Program-made: the position numbers and the translations under genes
In this document: piece after piece, positions 18,518-27,471 of the stretch
Layout: each line of letters opens with the position of its first letter
Position numbering within the stretch: the first letter of the stretch is position 1
Notes under the pieces: model-generated
What the model was told of the DNA's origin: nothing
Seen by the model: the letters and a program-made list of their open reading frames with translations, nothing else
Database searches by the model: none
NCBI GenBank assembly: GCA_963760735.1
Contig: CAVXEB010000004.1
Span: 1,054,001 to 1,118,000, forward strand
Origin: CF-46 sp963760735
GTDB lineage: Bacteria > Chloroflexota > Limnocylindria > Limnocylindrales > CSP1-4
Length of the DNA: 64,000 bases
Direction: 5' to 3'

Positions 18518-19665
18518 CCGGGGACTGGCGCGAGCGCCCGCTCGACCACCTGCTGGAGGAGCTCGGCATCGGCGGACTCCCCGAGCGCGAGTTCCCGACG
18601 GACGGCTGGTCCGGTGCGGTCTTCTCGATGATCGAGCGTCCGGGTGCCGCGGCTCGACCGCCCGACCGGTTCGTCCTGAAGCGGACGTCTGTTTCGATGG
18701 ACTGGATCGCGGCCGCGACGAATGATGGCCGGCTGCGGGAAGCCTGTCTCGCGTCATCGGATCGGCGTCGGGCCGATGGGTTGCTGGGTCGAACGCTCCC
18801 CTATCTCGGTGCGGCCGCGGACCCGGATGGCTCCGCGGTCATCGTCATGCCCGACCTGTCGTCGGAGCTCCTCGCCTGGGAGCGACCCGCCCACGATCGC
18901 GGCGACGTGGACATCGAGGTCGTTGACCGCACGCTCGATCGACTGGCGGCCCTGCACGCGAATCCGTGGCCCTTCGTCGTCGACCCGGCCTCCTGCGAGA
19001 CGCCCGATCGACCGTCGTTCCCGTGGTGTCCATTGCCCGAGCGACTGACGCTGACGGCGCGGCCCACGTGCCTCCGGCATCTCGAACGAGGGATCCCCGC
19101 CGGGGTCGAGTCGGCCGGGAAGCTGCTCGCCGGCTGGGATGCGTTCGATCGCGTGGCGCCGGGCCCGGCCCGCGACTTGATCGCGTCGCTCGGGGCCGAT
19201 CCGGGTCCGCTGGTCGCCGCGCTCGGGCGGCTCCCCGCGGTGGGGCTCCATGGAGACCTCAAGCTTGCCAATGTTGCGATCGGGCCGGGAGAGGACGACG
19301 TCCGGTTCATCGATTGGCAGATGACGATCCAGGCGCCGATCGCGGTCGAGCTGGGCTGGTTCATCGTCACGAACAGTGCCTCCCTGCCCGAACCGCCGGC
19401 CGCCATCTTCGACCGCTATCGGACGTCGCTGACCTGGTTCCTCGGACGAGTCGGATACGGCGATCGCCACGACGACCACGACGCCGTGGTGGGCGATTGG
19501 GATGCCCAGGTCGATCTCGCCTGGATCGTCGGGCTGCTCCTGCGCGGCTGGCGGAAGGGCCTCGACACCGAGAGCGGTGCCACGCTCGGATCCGGTGTCA
19601 GCGGCGAAGCCGACCTGGCCGAGTGGTGTGCGCGAGCCGTGGAGGCTGCTCACCGCCGGCTCTGA
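18514..19665 (+). CDS. Aminoglycoside-phosphotransferase-fold kinase
   Basis: 383 residues. The kinase loop is HGDLKLANVAIG near residue 247 (catalytic Asp and Asn), followed by the metal-binding Asp in RFIDWQ. The N-lobe Lys is probably in FVLKRTS. The family (Pfam APH) includes antibiotic kinases but also sugar, choline and amino-acid kinases and DUF1679-type proteins. The context gives no resistance signal. It overlaps the cupin stop, and a ~240-nt repeat element starts right after its own stop. Confidence 0.85.
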   Translation: MTGDWRERPLDHLLEELGIGGLPEREFPTDGWSGAVFSMIERPGAAARPPDRFVLKRTSVSMDWIAAATNDGRLREACLASSDRRRADGLLGRTLPYLGAAADPDGSAVIVMPDLSSELLAWERPAHDRGDVDIEVVDRTLDRLAALHANPWPFVVDPASCETPDRPSFPWCPLPERLTLTARPTCLRHLERGIPAGVESAGKLLAGWDAFDRVAPGPARDLIASLGADPGPLVAALGRLPAVGLHGDLKLANVAIGPGEDDVRFIDWQMTIQAPIAVELGWFIVTNSASLPEPPAAIFDRYRTSLTWFLGRVGYGDRHDDHDAVVGDWDAQVDLAWIVGLLLRGWRKGLDTESGATLGSGVSGEADLAEWCARAVEAAHRRL

Positions 19666-19678
19666 TCGACGAGGCGGT

Positions 19679-19920
19679 CAGATCGTCGTGGCGCGTCGAG
19701 GAATGGCCCGCCCGGCCCGGTTCGGTGCCAGATCGTCGTCGGGGGTCGACGGAGCGGGTTCGCGAGCCGGTTCGGGTCGTCGCTGGGCCCGAGCCACGCA
19801 CGGCTTGGGCGTGCCGGCGCCCGAATCCGATCGCAGAGGGCGCCCCGTCGAACGCGTCACGACGATGTGGCAGGAATCCGTCGAGCCCGGACGGATGATC
19901 GTCACCTGGCGACGAACCGG
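19679..19920. repeat. Copy 1 of a ~240-nt non-coding repeat element upstream of the M64 operon
   Basis: This 344-nt gap (19666-20009) has no credible gene. It holds motif AGATCGTCGTGG at 19680 and again 50 nt later, GCCACGCA at 19793, CACGACGAT at 19858, and ATCGTCACCTGGCGACGA at 19898. The same motifs occur with the same spacing (within 1 nt) downstream of the operon at 22929-23220. The first motif (19682-19690) is the exact reverse complement of 19858-19866, so a long-range 9-bp stem can form. Confidence 0.7.
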
Positions 19921-20009
19921 CGGGATCCGGCCCGTGACGCCGGCGAGACGGCGCGGTGCTACAGGTTCGGTCGTCCGTCGCGGACCAGCTGGTCGATCGG
20001 GGGTGAACG

Positions 20010-22082
20010 ATGCCGGACAGCGTGACCCAGCTCCGTGCCGCGGGGCCCGTCGGAGCGAAGAAGAACCTCGTCGTCATGGGCGACGGGTTCGCCGCCGCGG
20101 ATCAGACGGCCTACAACAACTGGGTCCAGACGACCCTGATCGACGGCGTCTTCGGGCACGACTACTTCTACGAGGACGCCTCGGCCTGGAACATCTACCG
20201 GATCAACCTGATCTCGGCCGACTCGTTGACGAACGTCCGGGTGTACGACCTGCACGGGACGCCCGACGACCCGACCGACGACACGATCACGAGCACGACC
20301 ACCCGCAACACGTCGCTGGACATGATCTTCAGCGGGTCGTGGGCGCACTGCTGGCTCGAGTACGGAGCGAATACGGAAGCGCGGATCACGGCCGCCCTGA
20401 AGAAGTGGGTCCCGGACTCGAACCTCGTCCTCATCGTCCTGAACAACCCCAACTACGGCGGCTGCGGCGGCAACGGCCGGGCGCACGTCCCGATGGGCGT
20501 CGACTGGACGGTGATCGCCCACGAGTTCGGCCACGGCCTCGGCGGGCTGCCGGACGAGTACTGCGTCACCGGCGCCTACAGCGGTCCCGAGCCCGGCGCC
20601 GTGGACCTGACGAAGAACACGAACCGGGCGACGCTGAAATGGCGTCAGTTCGTCGATCCGACGACGCCGATCCCGACCGGCAAGGGCACCTGCGCCGGGT
20701 ACAACGTGGGGACGAAGCCCGCGACCTGGGACGACAATCAGGACGTCGGCCTGTTCGAGGGCGGCAACACGAACAACACCGGCATCTACCGGCCGGTGAT
20801 CAACTGCCGGATGCGAGGCAACACCCCGCCCTACTGCCCGGTCTGCTACACCCAGTTCAAGCGCCTCTACGACACGTGGACCGGGCACGCGTTCGTGAAC
20901 GCCTACTCCGGCGACTTCAATGGCGACGGCCAGAGCGACGTCCTCGTCCACAGCGGCAACTCGATCCAGACGTTCCGATCGGACGGCCACCGGCTCGACC
21001 TCGCCTTCAGCGCCGTCGAGCGCGTCCCGGGATCGTGGCAGTTCCAGCCCAACGACCACTTCTACATCGGTGACTTCAACGGCGACGGCAAGGACGAGGT
21101 CGCCGTCTTCAACGGCGTCGACTGGGTGATGCCGTACCTCGGGCTGCTGGCCGACGACGGAGCCGGCGGGCTGCGACTGATCGCCCGGTACGACGGCGAC
21201 ATCCCCGGTTGGGGTGGCCTGGCGAAGAACGACAAGTTCTTCGTCGGCGACTTCACGGGGGACGGCAAGCAGGACCTGTTCGTCTTCAACGGCGCGGACT
21301 GGTCCATGACCTACGTGGCGATGCTGCGCTCGAACGGCGGTGGCTTCGACCTCGTCCGGCGGTTCGACGGTGACATCCCCGGCTGGGGCGGTCTCGCCCC
21401 GAACGACCAGCTGTACGTCGGCGACTTCAGCGGGGACGGCAAGGCCGACCTCTACGTGTTCAACGGCGCGGACTGGTCGATGAGCTACGTCGGGATGTTC
21501 CGATCCACCGGGACGAACCTGACGATGACGTCGCGCTTCGACGGCGACATCCCGGGTTGGGGCGGGCTGGCGAGCCGCGACCAGCTCTATGTCGGCGACT
21601 TCAACGCCGATCGCCGTTCCGACCTGTACATCTTCAACGGCCTCGACTGGAGCATGAGCTACCTCGGCATGTTCCGGTCGAACGGCAGCGGTCTCGTCAT
21701 GGCCCATCGCTACGACGGCGACGTGCCGGGCTGGGGCGGGCTCGCGAGTCACGACCAGTTCCTGCCGGCCGACCTGTCCGGCGACGGCCGGACGGACCTC
21801 TTCGTCTACAACACCCAGGACTGGGTCACCGAGTACCTCGGCCGGATGACCTCGACCGGGTCCGCGCTGACTGCCGATTTCGTCGGTGACTGGGTGGGCG
21901 AATGGAACCTCGGCCCGTCGGATCGATACGAGGTGTCCAACTTCGAGGGAACATCGGGGCAACCCGACCTGTTCGTCCACAACCAGGATTGGTTCGGCAT
22001 GATCCGTGGACGAGGCTCCCTGTCGCTCGAGCGGCTCTACAACCGATGGATCCACAACTACCGATACGGCCGGAACTGGTGA
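20010..22082 (+). CDS. M64-family metallopeptidase with FG-GAP/VCBS repeat domain
   Basis: 690 residues. The N-terminal half matches IgA-peptidase M64-like zinc proteases: the zinc site HEFGHGLGGLPDEYC lies near residue 171, with further Cys pairs (GGCGGNG, CRMRG, CPVCY). From about residue 305 come FG-GAP-like blades with calcium-loop motifs DFNGDGK, including four near-perfect 58-residue repeats. No signal peptide is visible at the chosen ATG (MPDSVTQLRAAG), which is odd for this class; a GGGGGTGA ribosome site supports that start. The small basic protein downstream is probably co-transcribed (11-nt gap). Confidence 0.9.
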   Translation: MPDSVTQLRAAGPVGAKKNLVVMGDGFAAADQTAYNNWVQTTLIDGVFGHDYFYEDASAWNIYRINLISADSLTNVRVYDLHGTPDDPTDDTITSTTTRNTSLDMIFSGSWAHCWLEYGANTEARITAALKKWVPDSNLVLIVLNNPNYGGCGGNGRAHVPMGVDWTVIAHEFGHGLGGLPDEYCVTGAYSGPEPGAVDLTKNTNRATLKWRQFVDPTTPIPTGKGTCAGYNVGTKPATWDDNQDVGLFEGGNTNNTGIYRPVINCRMRGNTPPYCPVCYTQFKRLYDTWTGHAFVNAYSGDFNGDGQSDVLVHSGNSIQTFRSDGHRLDLAFSAVERVPGSWQFQPNDHFYIGDFNGDGKDEVAVFNGVDWVMPYLGLLADDGAGGLRLIARYDGDIPGWGGLAKNDKFFVGDFTGDGKQDLFVFNGADWSMTYVAMLRSNGGGFDLVRRFDGDIPGWGGLAPNDQLYVGDFSGDGKADLYVFNGADWSMSYVGMFRSTGTNLTMTSRFDGDIPGWGGLASRDQLYVGDFNADRRSDLYIFNGLDWSMSYLGMFRSNGSGLVMAHRYDGDVPGWGGLASHDQFLPADLSGDGRTDLFVYNTQDWVTEYLGRMTSTGSALTADFVGDWVGEWNLGPSDRYEVSNFEGTSGQPDLFVHNQDWFGMIRGRGSLSLERLYNRWIHNYRYGRNW
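21192..21887 (+). repeat. Four tandem 174-bp coding repeats (58-residue FG-GAP blades)
   Basis: Units start at 21192, 21366, 21540 and 21714. Each encodes DGDIPGWGGLA, then DxxxVGDFxGDGKxDL, then FNGxDWSM and an Arg-Ser turn. Spacing is exactly 58 codons for the first three; the fourth diverges (DGDVPGWGG, QDWVTEY). The third unit has a decayed calcium loop (DFNADRRSD). Confidence 0.85.
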
Positions 22083-22093
22083 GGCGGTGAGCC

Positions 22094-22915
22094 ATGGCTG
22101 ACAAGGCACGGCCCTCGAAGCCCGAGGGTGGCGCGCAGGCGATGCCCCCCGGCGCCAGGGGCCCGGTCAAGGACGGCGGCCGGCGACCACGAGCCGCCGG
22201 TCCGCGCGGCAAGGTCAAGCCGGAGGCGACAAGCGCGAAGGCGGTCGTGCCACCGAAAGGCCGCGGCAAGGCCAAGGCGGCCGGCCAGGAGCTGCAGCCG
22301 CGACTCGTCACGGGGAGGAAGGCGAAGCCGACGGAGTCCGACGCTGCGGCGAACACCGGCGGCACGGTCCCGGCCGGGGTCGAGCTGCCGGACCAGGTCA
22401 CCCGTGGCCGGCGCCGCTCGACCGGGCGGGCGGCTCGCGGCTACGTCAAGTTCCGGGTCCGCATGGCGTCAGGAAGCCTGTCGATCGTCGACAGCCAGCT
22501 CGTCGACAGCGAGCTCGCGATGCCGGCGGCCCTCCACGCCGAGTACGCCTACGAGGTCACCGACGGCGACCGGATCCTCCACGCCGATGCGCTTCCCGAC
22601 TTCGGTGTCGTCCGGGGCTTCCCGAATCCGAGCGGCAGGGGCGTCCAGCAGGGTCACCATGTGTACGAGCCGGAGACCTACGAGTTCGACGCCCGCGCCC
22701 CGGCACCGGAGCTGACGCGCGCCGGCCCGTCGAAGGTCTCGATCGTCCTGTACCGGGTCAAGGAGCGCCCGCCGGAGCGATCCATGACCCGCTCGGCGAC
22801 GCTCGGCGCCCAATTCGACCGCGAGCTCCGCGAGGTGACCCGCGTTCGGCGGATCCCGGCATCCGCGCTGCCGCCCGAGCTGCGCCCGGCGAGCAAGCGC
22901 TCCAGGGGTCGCTGA
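22094..22915 (+). CDS. Unknown protein with basic low-complexity N-terminus, partner of the M64 peptidase
   Basis: 273 residues. The first ~115 are rich in Lys, Pro, Gly, Ala and Arg and probably disordered. The rest looks like a beta-rich folded domain starting at RGYVKFRVRMASG and including HHVYEPETYEF and SIVLYRVKERPPE, then a charged C-terminal helix. I recognise no family. It starts 11 nt after the peptidase stop with GAGGCGGTGA upstream, so the two are likely made together; it could be a substrate, inhibitor or chaperone of the peptidase, which is speculation. Confidence 0.8.
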   Translation: MADKARPSKPEGGAQAMPPGARGPVKDGGRRPRAAGPRGKVKPEATSAKAVVPPKGRGKAKAAGQELQPRLVTGRKAKPTESDAAANTGGTVPAGVELPDQVTRGRRRSTGRAARGYVKFRVRMASGSLSIVDSQLVDSELAMPAALHAEYAYEVTDGDRILHADALPDFGVVRGFPNPSGRGVQQGHHVYEPETYEFDARAPAPELTRAGPSKVSIVLYRVKERPPERSMTRSATLGAQFDRELREVTRVRRIPASALPPELRPASKRSRGR

Positions 22916-22928
22916 CGCGTCGAGATCG

Positions 22929-23220
22929 CCAGATCGTCCTGGGGCGTCGACCATCCGTTCCGCGCGGCGGATTTGGTGTCAGATCGTCGCCGGGAGTCGG
23001 CGTGAGCTCATCGGAAGCGGATCGGGGTCGCGGCATGGCACCCGCCACGCACGCCGAGCGACTTGAGGCGGCGAATTCTGGTCGCCGACGCCGCCTGATC
23101 GTCCGCTCACGACGATCTGGTGGGCAACGGTCGAAATCGGGCAGCTCCTCGTCACCCGGCGACGACCTGACCGGGATCGCACGGTGTGGCGGATCCTCGT
23201 CACGTGGCGACGAAACGGCG
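22929..23220. repeat. Copy 2 of the ~240-nt non-coding repeat element, downstream of the M64 operon
   Basis: This fills most of the 330-nt gap 22916-23245. Motif CCAGATCGTC at 22929, a second copy 50 nt on, GCCACGCA at 23044, CACGACGATCTGG at 23108 and CTCGTCACCCGGCGACGA at 23148 align position by position with copy 1. An extra CTCGTCACGTGGCGACGA follows at 23196. The first motif is an exact 10-bp complement of GACGATCTGG at 23111-23120. No gene is credible here. Confidence 0.7.
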
Positions 23221-23245
23221 CGCTCCAGGAGACGCGCGCGCGTCC

Positions 23246-24049
23246 TCAGCTCGGGGCGGCGAGGTCGCGGCGGGGGAAGACGATCAGCGCCCAGCCGATC
23301 GCGATCGCGCCGACCCCCGCAAGGAGCCCGAGCCCGGCAACGTTGGTCGTTCCGGCCAGGATGTCCGAGGCGGCCAGGTAGTGGAACAGCGAGTACTGCT
23401 GGAGCCCGGCCGCGTCCGGCCAGAGCGAGCCGAGGATCTGGAGGAAGTACGACACGACCACGATCGCGATCGTCGCACCCACCGCCGGCGTCAGCCGGTC
23501 GAACGACACGGACGCCGCCAGCCCGATCGCTCCGATCGTGCCCCACAGCAGGAGGCCGTTCAGCCAGAGCAGCGGCAGCCGGTCGATCGGCAGCTCGTCG
23601 AGCACGCCGGCGATCGCCGAGCCGATCGTCGTTCCCACGATCGACGCGGCGAGGACGATGCCGAGGAACAGGAGCAGCGCGACGAGCAAGGTCGTGTAGA
23701 GCACCCGGCGTGAGACCGGGCGGGCGAGCACGACCTCCAGCGTTCCCCGCTGCCGTTCTCCGGCCACCGCCGTCGTCGAGAACCCGACGGCGAAGATCGC
23801 CACGAGGATGATCGCGATCGGGTGGATGTAACCGAGGGCGATCGAGCCGCCGAGGCTGAACGGGTCGCCGCCCCCGAAGTTCATCAGCTGCCGCGGGATG
23901 ATCCCGGAATCGACGATCTGCTTGACCTGCTGGCCGAACGAGCCGTAGATGATCGGCAGGAACACGCTCCAGACGGCGATCGCGACGCAGACGATCAGCA
24001 GCTTCGCGCGCTGCGACCGGAGAACGTGGCGGAAGAGCGCGGCGTTCAT
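23246..24049 (-). CDS. ABC-2 type transport permease
   Basis: 267 residues, about six helices (LLIVCVAIAVWSVFL, IAIILVAIFAVGF, LLVALLLFLGIVLAA, LNGLLLWGTIGAIGL, IAIVVVSYFLQIL, LLAGVGAIAIGWALI). The segment GERQRGTLEVVLARP after helix two is typical of ABC-2 permeases. It overlaps the ATPase stop by 4 nt, so the two form an exporter. Cargo is unknown. Confidence 0.92.
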   Translation of the reverse strand: MNAALFRHVLRSQRAKLLIVCVAIAVWSVFLPIIYGSFGQQVKQIVDSGIIPRQLMNFGGGDPFSLGGSIALGYIHPIAIILVAIFAVGFSTTAVAGERQRGTLEVVLARPVSRRVLYTTLLVALLLFLGIVLAASIVGTTIGSAIAGVLDELPIDRLPLLWLNGLLLWGTIGAIGLAASVSFDRLTPAVGATIAIVVVSYFLQILGSLWPDAAGLQQYSLFHYLAASDILAGTTNVAGLGLLAGVGAIAIGWALIVFPRRDLAAPS

Positions 24050-25068
24050 GCGACCGGCTCCGCCGGCTCCGCGGGCGTGTTCGCGGCCGGCAACGGAGCC
24101 GGGGCTGGCCGAGCGGTGTCATCGGCGCCGGGCTCCGCGTCCTCGTACAGCTCGAGGAAGGCCTCCTCGAGGTGGGCCGGCTCGATCGTCAGGTCGGTGA
24201 TCCGGTGACCGGCGATCGCGGCGAGGAACGGCCCGACGTCGCCCTCGAGCTGGCACATCAGCCGGCCGTCGGCGGCATGGGCGATCCCGCTGACCCCGGC
24301 GACGCCCTCGAGGGTCGGGAGGTCGCCGTCGGCCGCCCGGATCTCCACGTTCCGCTTCCGCCGCTCGAGGAGGCTGGCGACGTCCTCGAGCGCGACCAGC
24401 CGGCCGCGCCGGACGATCGCGACGCGGTCGCAGACGCGCTCGACCTCGGACAGGATGTGCGACGAGAAGAAGATCGTCCGGCCGGCCGCCCGAAGGTCGT
24501 CGAGGATGTCGTAGAACGCTCGCTGCATGAGCGGGTCGAGGCCCTCCGTCGGCTCGTCGAGGATCGCGAGCTCCGGGTCGTGCTGAAGGGCCTGGACGAT
24601 CCCCATCTTCTGGCGCATGCCGCGCGAGTAGTCGCGGACGGGACGGTCGAGGGTCCGGGCCGACAGCTCGAGCCGGTCGAGGAGCTCCGCCCGGCGGGCC
24701 GGGGGCCGGCCGGTGAGATCGCCGAGGTAGTCGAGGAGCTGCTCGCCGGTCAGCGAGTCATACAGGGCGATGCCGCCCGGCAGGTAGCCGACCCGCCGCC
24801 GGATCTCGACGCTGTCGCGGACGATGTCGCGCCCGAGGACGGTGGCCGAACCGGACGATGGGTGGAGATAGCCGAGGAGCAGCCGAATGGTCGTCGACTT
24901 GCCGGCCCCGTTCGGGCCGAGGAAGCCGAAGATCTCGCCCTCACGGACGGCGATCGAGAGATCGGCGAGGGCGAGGATCTCGCCGATGGCCCGATGGCCC
25001 GGTCGATGGATCGGCGGCTCGCGACGGCCGTAGTGCTTCGTCAGAGCGGTCGTGGTCAGGGCGTCCAT
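24046..25068 (-). CDS. ABC exporter ATP-binding protein
   Basis: 340 residues from the ATG at 25068; longer upstream reading would overlap the divergent RidA gene. Walker A is GPNGAGKST, the signature is YSRGMRQK, and Walker B reads LAILDEPTEGLDP. The switch His is in IFFSSHILSE. A C-terminal regulatory domain follows, with a Pro/Ala-rich tail after EEAFLELYED. It overlaps the permease gene by ATGA. Confidence 0.93.
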   Translation of the reverse strand: MDALTTTALTKHYGRREPPIHRPGHRAIGEILALADLSIAVREGEIFGFLGPNGAGKSTTIRLLLGYLHPSSGSATVLGRDIVRDSVEIRRRVGYLPGGIALYDSLTGEQLLDYLGDLTGRPPARRAELLDRLELSARTLDRPVRDYSRGMRQKMGIVQALQHDPELAILDEPTEGLDPLMQRAFYDILDDLRAAGRTIFFSSHILSEVERVCDRVAIVRRGRLVALEDVASLLERRKRNVEIRAADGDLPTLEGVAGVSGIAHAADGRLMCQLEGDVGPFLAAIAGHRITDLTIEPAHLEEAFLELYEDAEPGADDTARPAPAPLPAANTPAEPAEPVA

Positions 25069-25147
25069 CGGCCCGAAGGCTACACGACCGTCCGCCACCC
25101 GGACCCGTAGACTCGGCGGGCCCACCCCCGTTGCGAGGAACCCATTG

Positions 25148-25528
25148 ATGCCCAAGACCATTCCCACCGGACCCGGGCTCGAACCCGGTGAGCTGCCGTT
25201 CTCGAAGGTCGTCGAGGCGAATGGGCTCGTGTTCCTCGCCGGCCAGATCGGCGACCCGCCCGACTCCAACGGACCCGTCCCGGGCGGCATCGAGGCCGAG
25301 ACCCGGGCGATGCTCGACAACGTCGGGCGGCTCCTCCATGCCGTCGGTCTCGACTACGGCGACGTCGTGAAGTGCACGGTCTATCTCGTCAACTTCGACG
25401 AGTTCTTCGCGATGAACCAGGTGTATCGCGAGTACTTCCCGACCGACCTGCCGACGCGAGCGACGGTCGGCGTCACTCGCCTGGCCCTCGGCGCCCGGAT
25501 CGAGATCGAGGTCATCGCCGCCCGCTGA
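25148..25528 (+). CDS. ridA: RidA family reactive-intermediate deaminase
   Basis: 126 residues. The family fold is clear: FLAGQIGDPP, an Asn-rich helix (MLDNVGRLLHAVGLDYGDVVK) and the signature VYLVNFDEFFAMN, then YFPTDLPTRATVGV, which carries the Arg that binds the substrate carboxylate. RidA hydrolyses enamine/imine intermediates released by PLP enzymes. A GAGG site precedes the ATG. A strong hairpin follows. Confidence 0.93.
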   Translation: MPKTIPTGPGLEPGELPFSKVVEANGLVFLAGQIGDPPDSNGPVPGGIEAETRAMLDNVGRLLHAVGLDYGDVVKCTVYLVNFDEFFAMNQVYREYFPTDLPTRATVGVTRLALGARIEIEVIAAR

Positions 25529-25581
25529 TCGCCGTCCGTCCGCCCGGCGCGCTCGCCGCTCGCTCCGCGCTCCGGACAGCG

Positions 25582-25616
25582 CGACGCCCGCTCCGGCCAG
25601 GCCGGAGCGGGCGTCG
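25582..25616. terminator. Bidirectional terminator hairpin between ridA and the transglycosylase gene
   Basis: A 17-nt inverted repeat (CGACGCCCGCTCCGGCC and its complement) is centred on one base, so about a 15-bp stem with a small loop. It lies between convergent genes, 54 nt after ridA and 22 nt past the end of the opposite gene. Confidence 0.8.
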
Positions 25617-25637
25617 ACACGCCTGGGGGCGGGAGGA

Positions 25638-26516
25638 TCAGGTCCCGACGACGAGCTCGTCGATCGCGACGGGCCTGCCGCTGCTCGAGACGGCGATCTT
25701 GATCGTGTGCCGGCCGCCCGCCGGGAGTCCTCTCGAGAACAGGAGCACCCGGGCACGGAAGGTCGACCGTCTGAGGTTGACGGTGGCGACGAACTTGCCG
25801 TCGATGTAGACGCGAGCGGTCCCGCGCGTCGGACCGGCCGGCCCGATCCACGCGATCCCCGTGCCCGTGAACGTCAGGACCGCCGCGGCGCCGGTCTTCG
25901 TGGCGTAGGTCACCTGGCGGCCGGAGTAGGCAGAGAACCGGGCGGTCGACCAGCTCCCGCGGTAGACGATCGCCGCCGCGGCATCACCGAGCCGGGTGTC
26001 CTTCCCGTCGAGCCAATTCGTCGATCGACTCGTCGATCGACTCGTGGTTGCCGTTCCTGCCGCGGTCCGGCCGGTCCTCATGTTCGTCATGATCCGGGTG
26101 ACGTAGGTCCGCGAGAACGACGACCAGAGGGACGCGTTCCGCTCCGACGACCCGGTCAGCCACCAGTGCGCGACGGCCGGCCAGGAGTCGAGCCAGACGT
26201 ACAGCGCCGTGACCTTGCGGTGGGCCACGATCTCCTGGTTGGCCGGGGTCTTCGGGGCCGTCGAGCTGCCGAGGTACTGCCTCGCCCAGGCGGCCCAGCT
26301 GCTCGGGATGATCTGGTACTTGCCGTACGCGCCGCTCGTCGCGTTCCGGGCGGTGTAGCTCCCGTGGGATTCGACCTGGCCGAGCGCGTACAGGAAGGGT
26401 TCGAGACCGGCCGGCGGACTGGCCGAGTTCGTCACGGCCGGCACGATCGAGGCGAGCATGGCCGCGGACAGCAGTGATGCGGGGACCGCGCGACGGCGGC
26501 CGAGCGCTTCTCGCAA
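25638..26516 (-). CDS. Secreted lytic-transglycosylase-like protein with C-terminal beta domain
   Basis: 292 residues. TTG start, chosen because AGGAAGGAG lies just upstream and it yields a good signal peptide (RRAVPASLLSAAMLASIV). The catalytic domain resembles Gram-positive transglycosylases: Glu in LGQVESHGSY and SGAYGKYQIIPSSWAAWA. A Thr/Ser/Arg linker leads to a ~120-residue beta-sandwich (AVLTFTGTGIAWIG to AIDELVVGT), like a carbohydrate-binding module. It probably trims or binds peptidoglycan outside the cell. Confidence 0.82.
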   Translation of the reverse strand: MREALGRRRAVPASLLSAAMLASIVPAVTNSASPPAGLEPFLYALGQVESHGSYTARNATSGAYGKYQIIPSSWAAWARQYLGSSTAPKTPANQEIVAHRKVTALYVWLDSWPAVAHWWLTGSSERNASLWSSFSRTYVTRIMTNMRTGRTAAGTATTSRSTSRSTNWLDGKDTRLGDAAAAIVYRGSWSTARFSAYSGRQVTYATKTGAAAVLTFTGTGIAWIGPAGPTRGTARVYIDGKFVATVNLRRSTFRARVLLFSRGLPAGGRHTIKIAVSSSGRPVAIDELVVGT

Positions 26517-26790
26517 TGGTGCTCCTTCCTACCGGGACGGCACGGTGGGCGTGCCGGCGATGGGATTCGCGAACCGCGGAACGAGCACGAATGGGAACGT
26601 CAGGGATGGGACGCGCCGTGCGTCGGGCTCCGCCGTCGGTCGCCGTCGATGTTCGACCCGAGCGTCCTCCCGTTGCCGCTCCGGCCTGCCTGGGGTTTGG
26701 CCCAGCATACGGGTCCTGTCCACACCAGACCGCCCCGGACCACCCCGCGGATCCCTTGCAACGACGCGTCGAACCGAGGGCGATCCGGCC

Positions 26791-27333
26791 TCAGGCGTGC
26801 GCGAGCAGGAAGGCGGCGGCGCGATCCAGGGCGTCCTCCAGGACGGGCTTCAGGGTGTGGCCGAGCCGCGGATACGTGACGAGCTGGGCCTCCCGCAGCA
26901 GGGGAACGCGGGCGCGGAGGAGGTCGATGCGGGCGAAGGGATCGGCCTCGCCCGACAACAACAGCACCGGACACGAGATGGACGGCCAGTGGCTGGATCG
27001 CTCCTCGGCCCTGTCGGGCTTTCCGGGCGGGTGGAGCGGGTAGCTGAACAGGACGAGCGCGGCGTACGCGGTCTCGGGCAGCGCGGCGGCGAGGCTGGCG
27101 ACCCGCCCGCCGTACGACTGGCCGCCGACGGCGATCGCGGCCCCCTCGGCCCCTGGCGAGGTCGGTCCGTCGGGGACGATCAGGCGGAACGCGGGCACGG
27201 CAGCCTCGGCGAGCTTGACCGGCAGATCGATCGCGCGGGCGTCCACGCCGCGGGCGACGAGGCCCTTCACGTGCCCGGCCATGCTCGCTGCCGAACCGCT
27301 CGCGCCGTGACCGACGTAGAATCGGATCGTCAT
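26791..27333 (-). CDS. Small alpha/beta hydrolase (KANL3/Tex30-like)
   Basis: 180 residues. The nucleophile elbow is GGQSYGGRVA near residue 73; the acid is probably Asp in SGEADPFA and the base His in RLGHTLKP. The early GHGASGS loop is typical of the Tex30/KANL3-like bacterial hydrolases. Substrate is unknown. 274 nt lie between its stop and the TTG of the transglycosylase gene on the same strand. Confidence 0.82.
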   Translation of the reverse strand: MTIRFYVGHGASGSAASMAGHVKGLVARGVDARAIDLPVKLAEAAVPAFRLIVPDGPTSPGAEGAAIAVGGQSYGGRVASLAAALPETAYAALVLFSYPLHPPGKPDRAEERSSHWPSISCPVLLLSGEADPFARIDLLRARVPLLREAQLVTYPRLGHTLKPVLEDALDRAAAFLLAHA

Positions 27334-27471
27334 CGAACCAGCGTACGCGGCGGCCGGGAGCACCGGCTCGCCTGACCCGATCGGATCGGACCGCTGGCCC
27401 GGTCGGCCCATGGTCGGTGCCAGCCCGCACCGACAAGGTGGACCCGCTCGCAGAGGAACCTCGCCCTCCCG

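Noticed and set aside
21192..21887. CRISPR-like tandem repeats
   Set aside because: Repeats are 174 bp, in frame and encode FG-GAP blades of the M64 protein.
26517..26790. Riboswitch (such as the cyclic-di-AMP type) in the 274-nt leader of the transglycosylase gene
   Set aside because: I could not match conserved core sequences of any riboswitch class; only a good ribosome site is evident.
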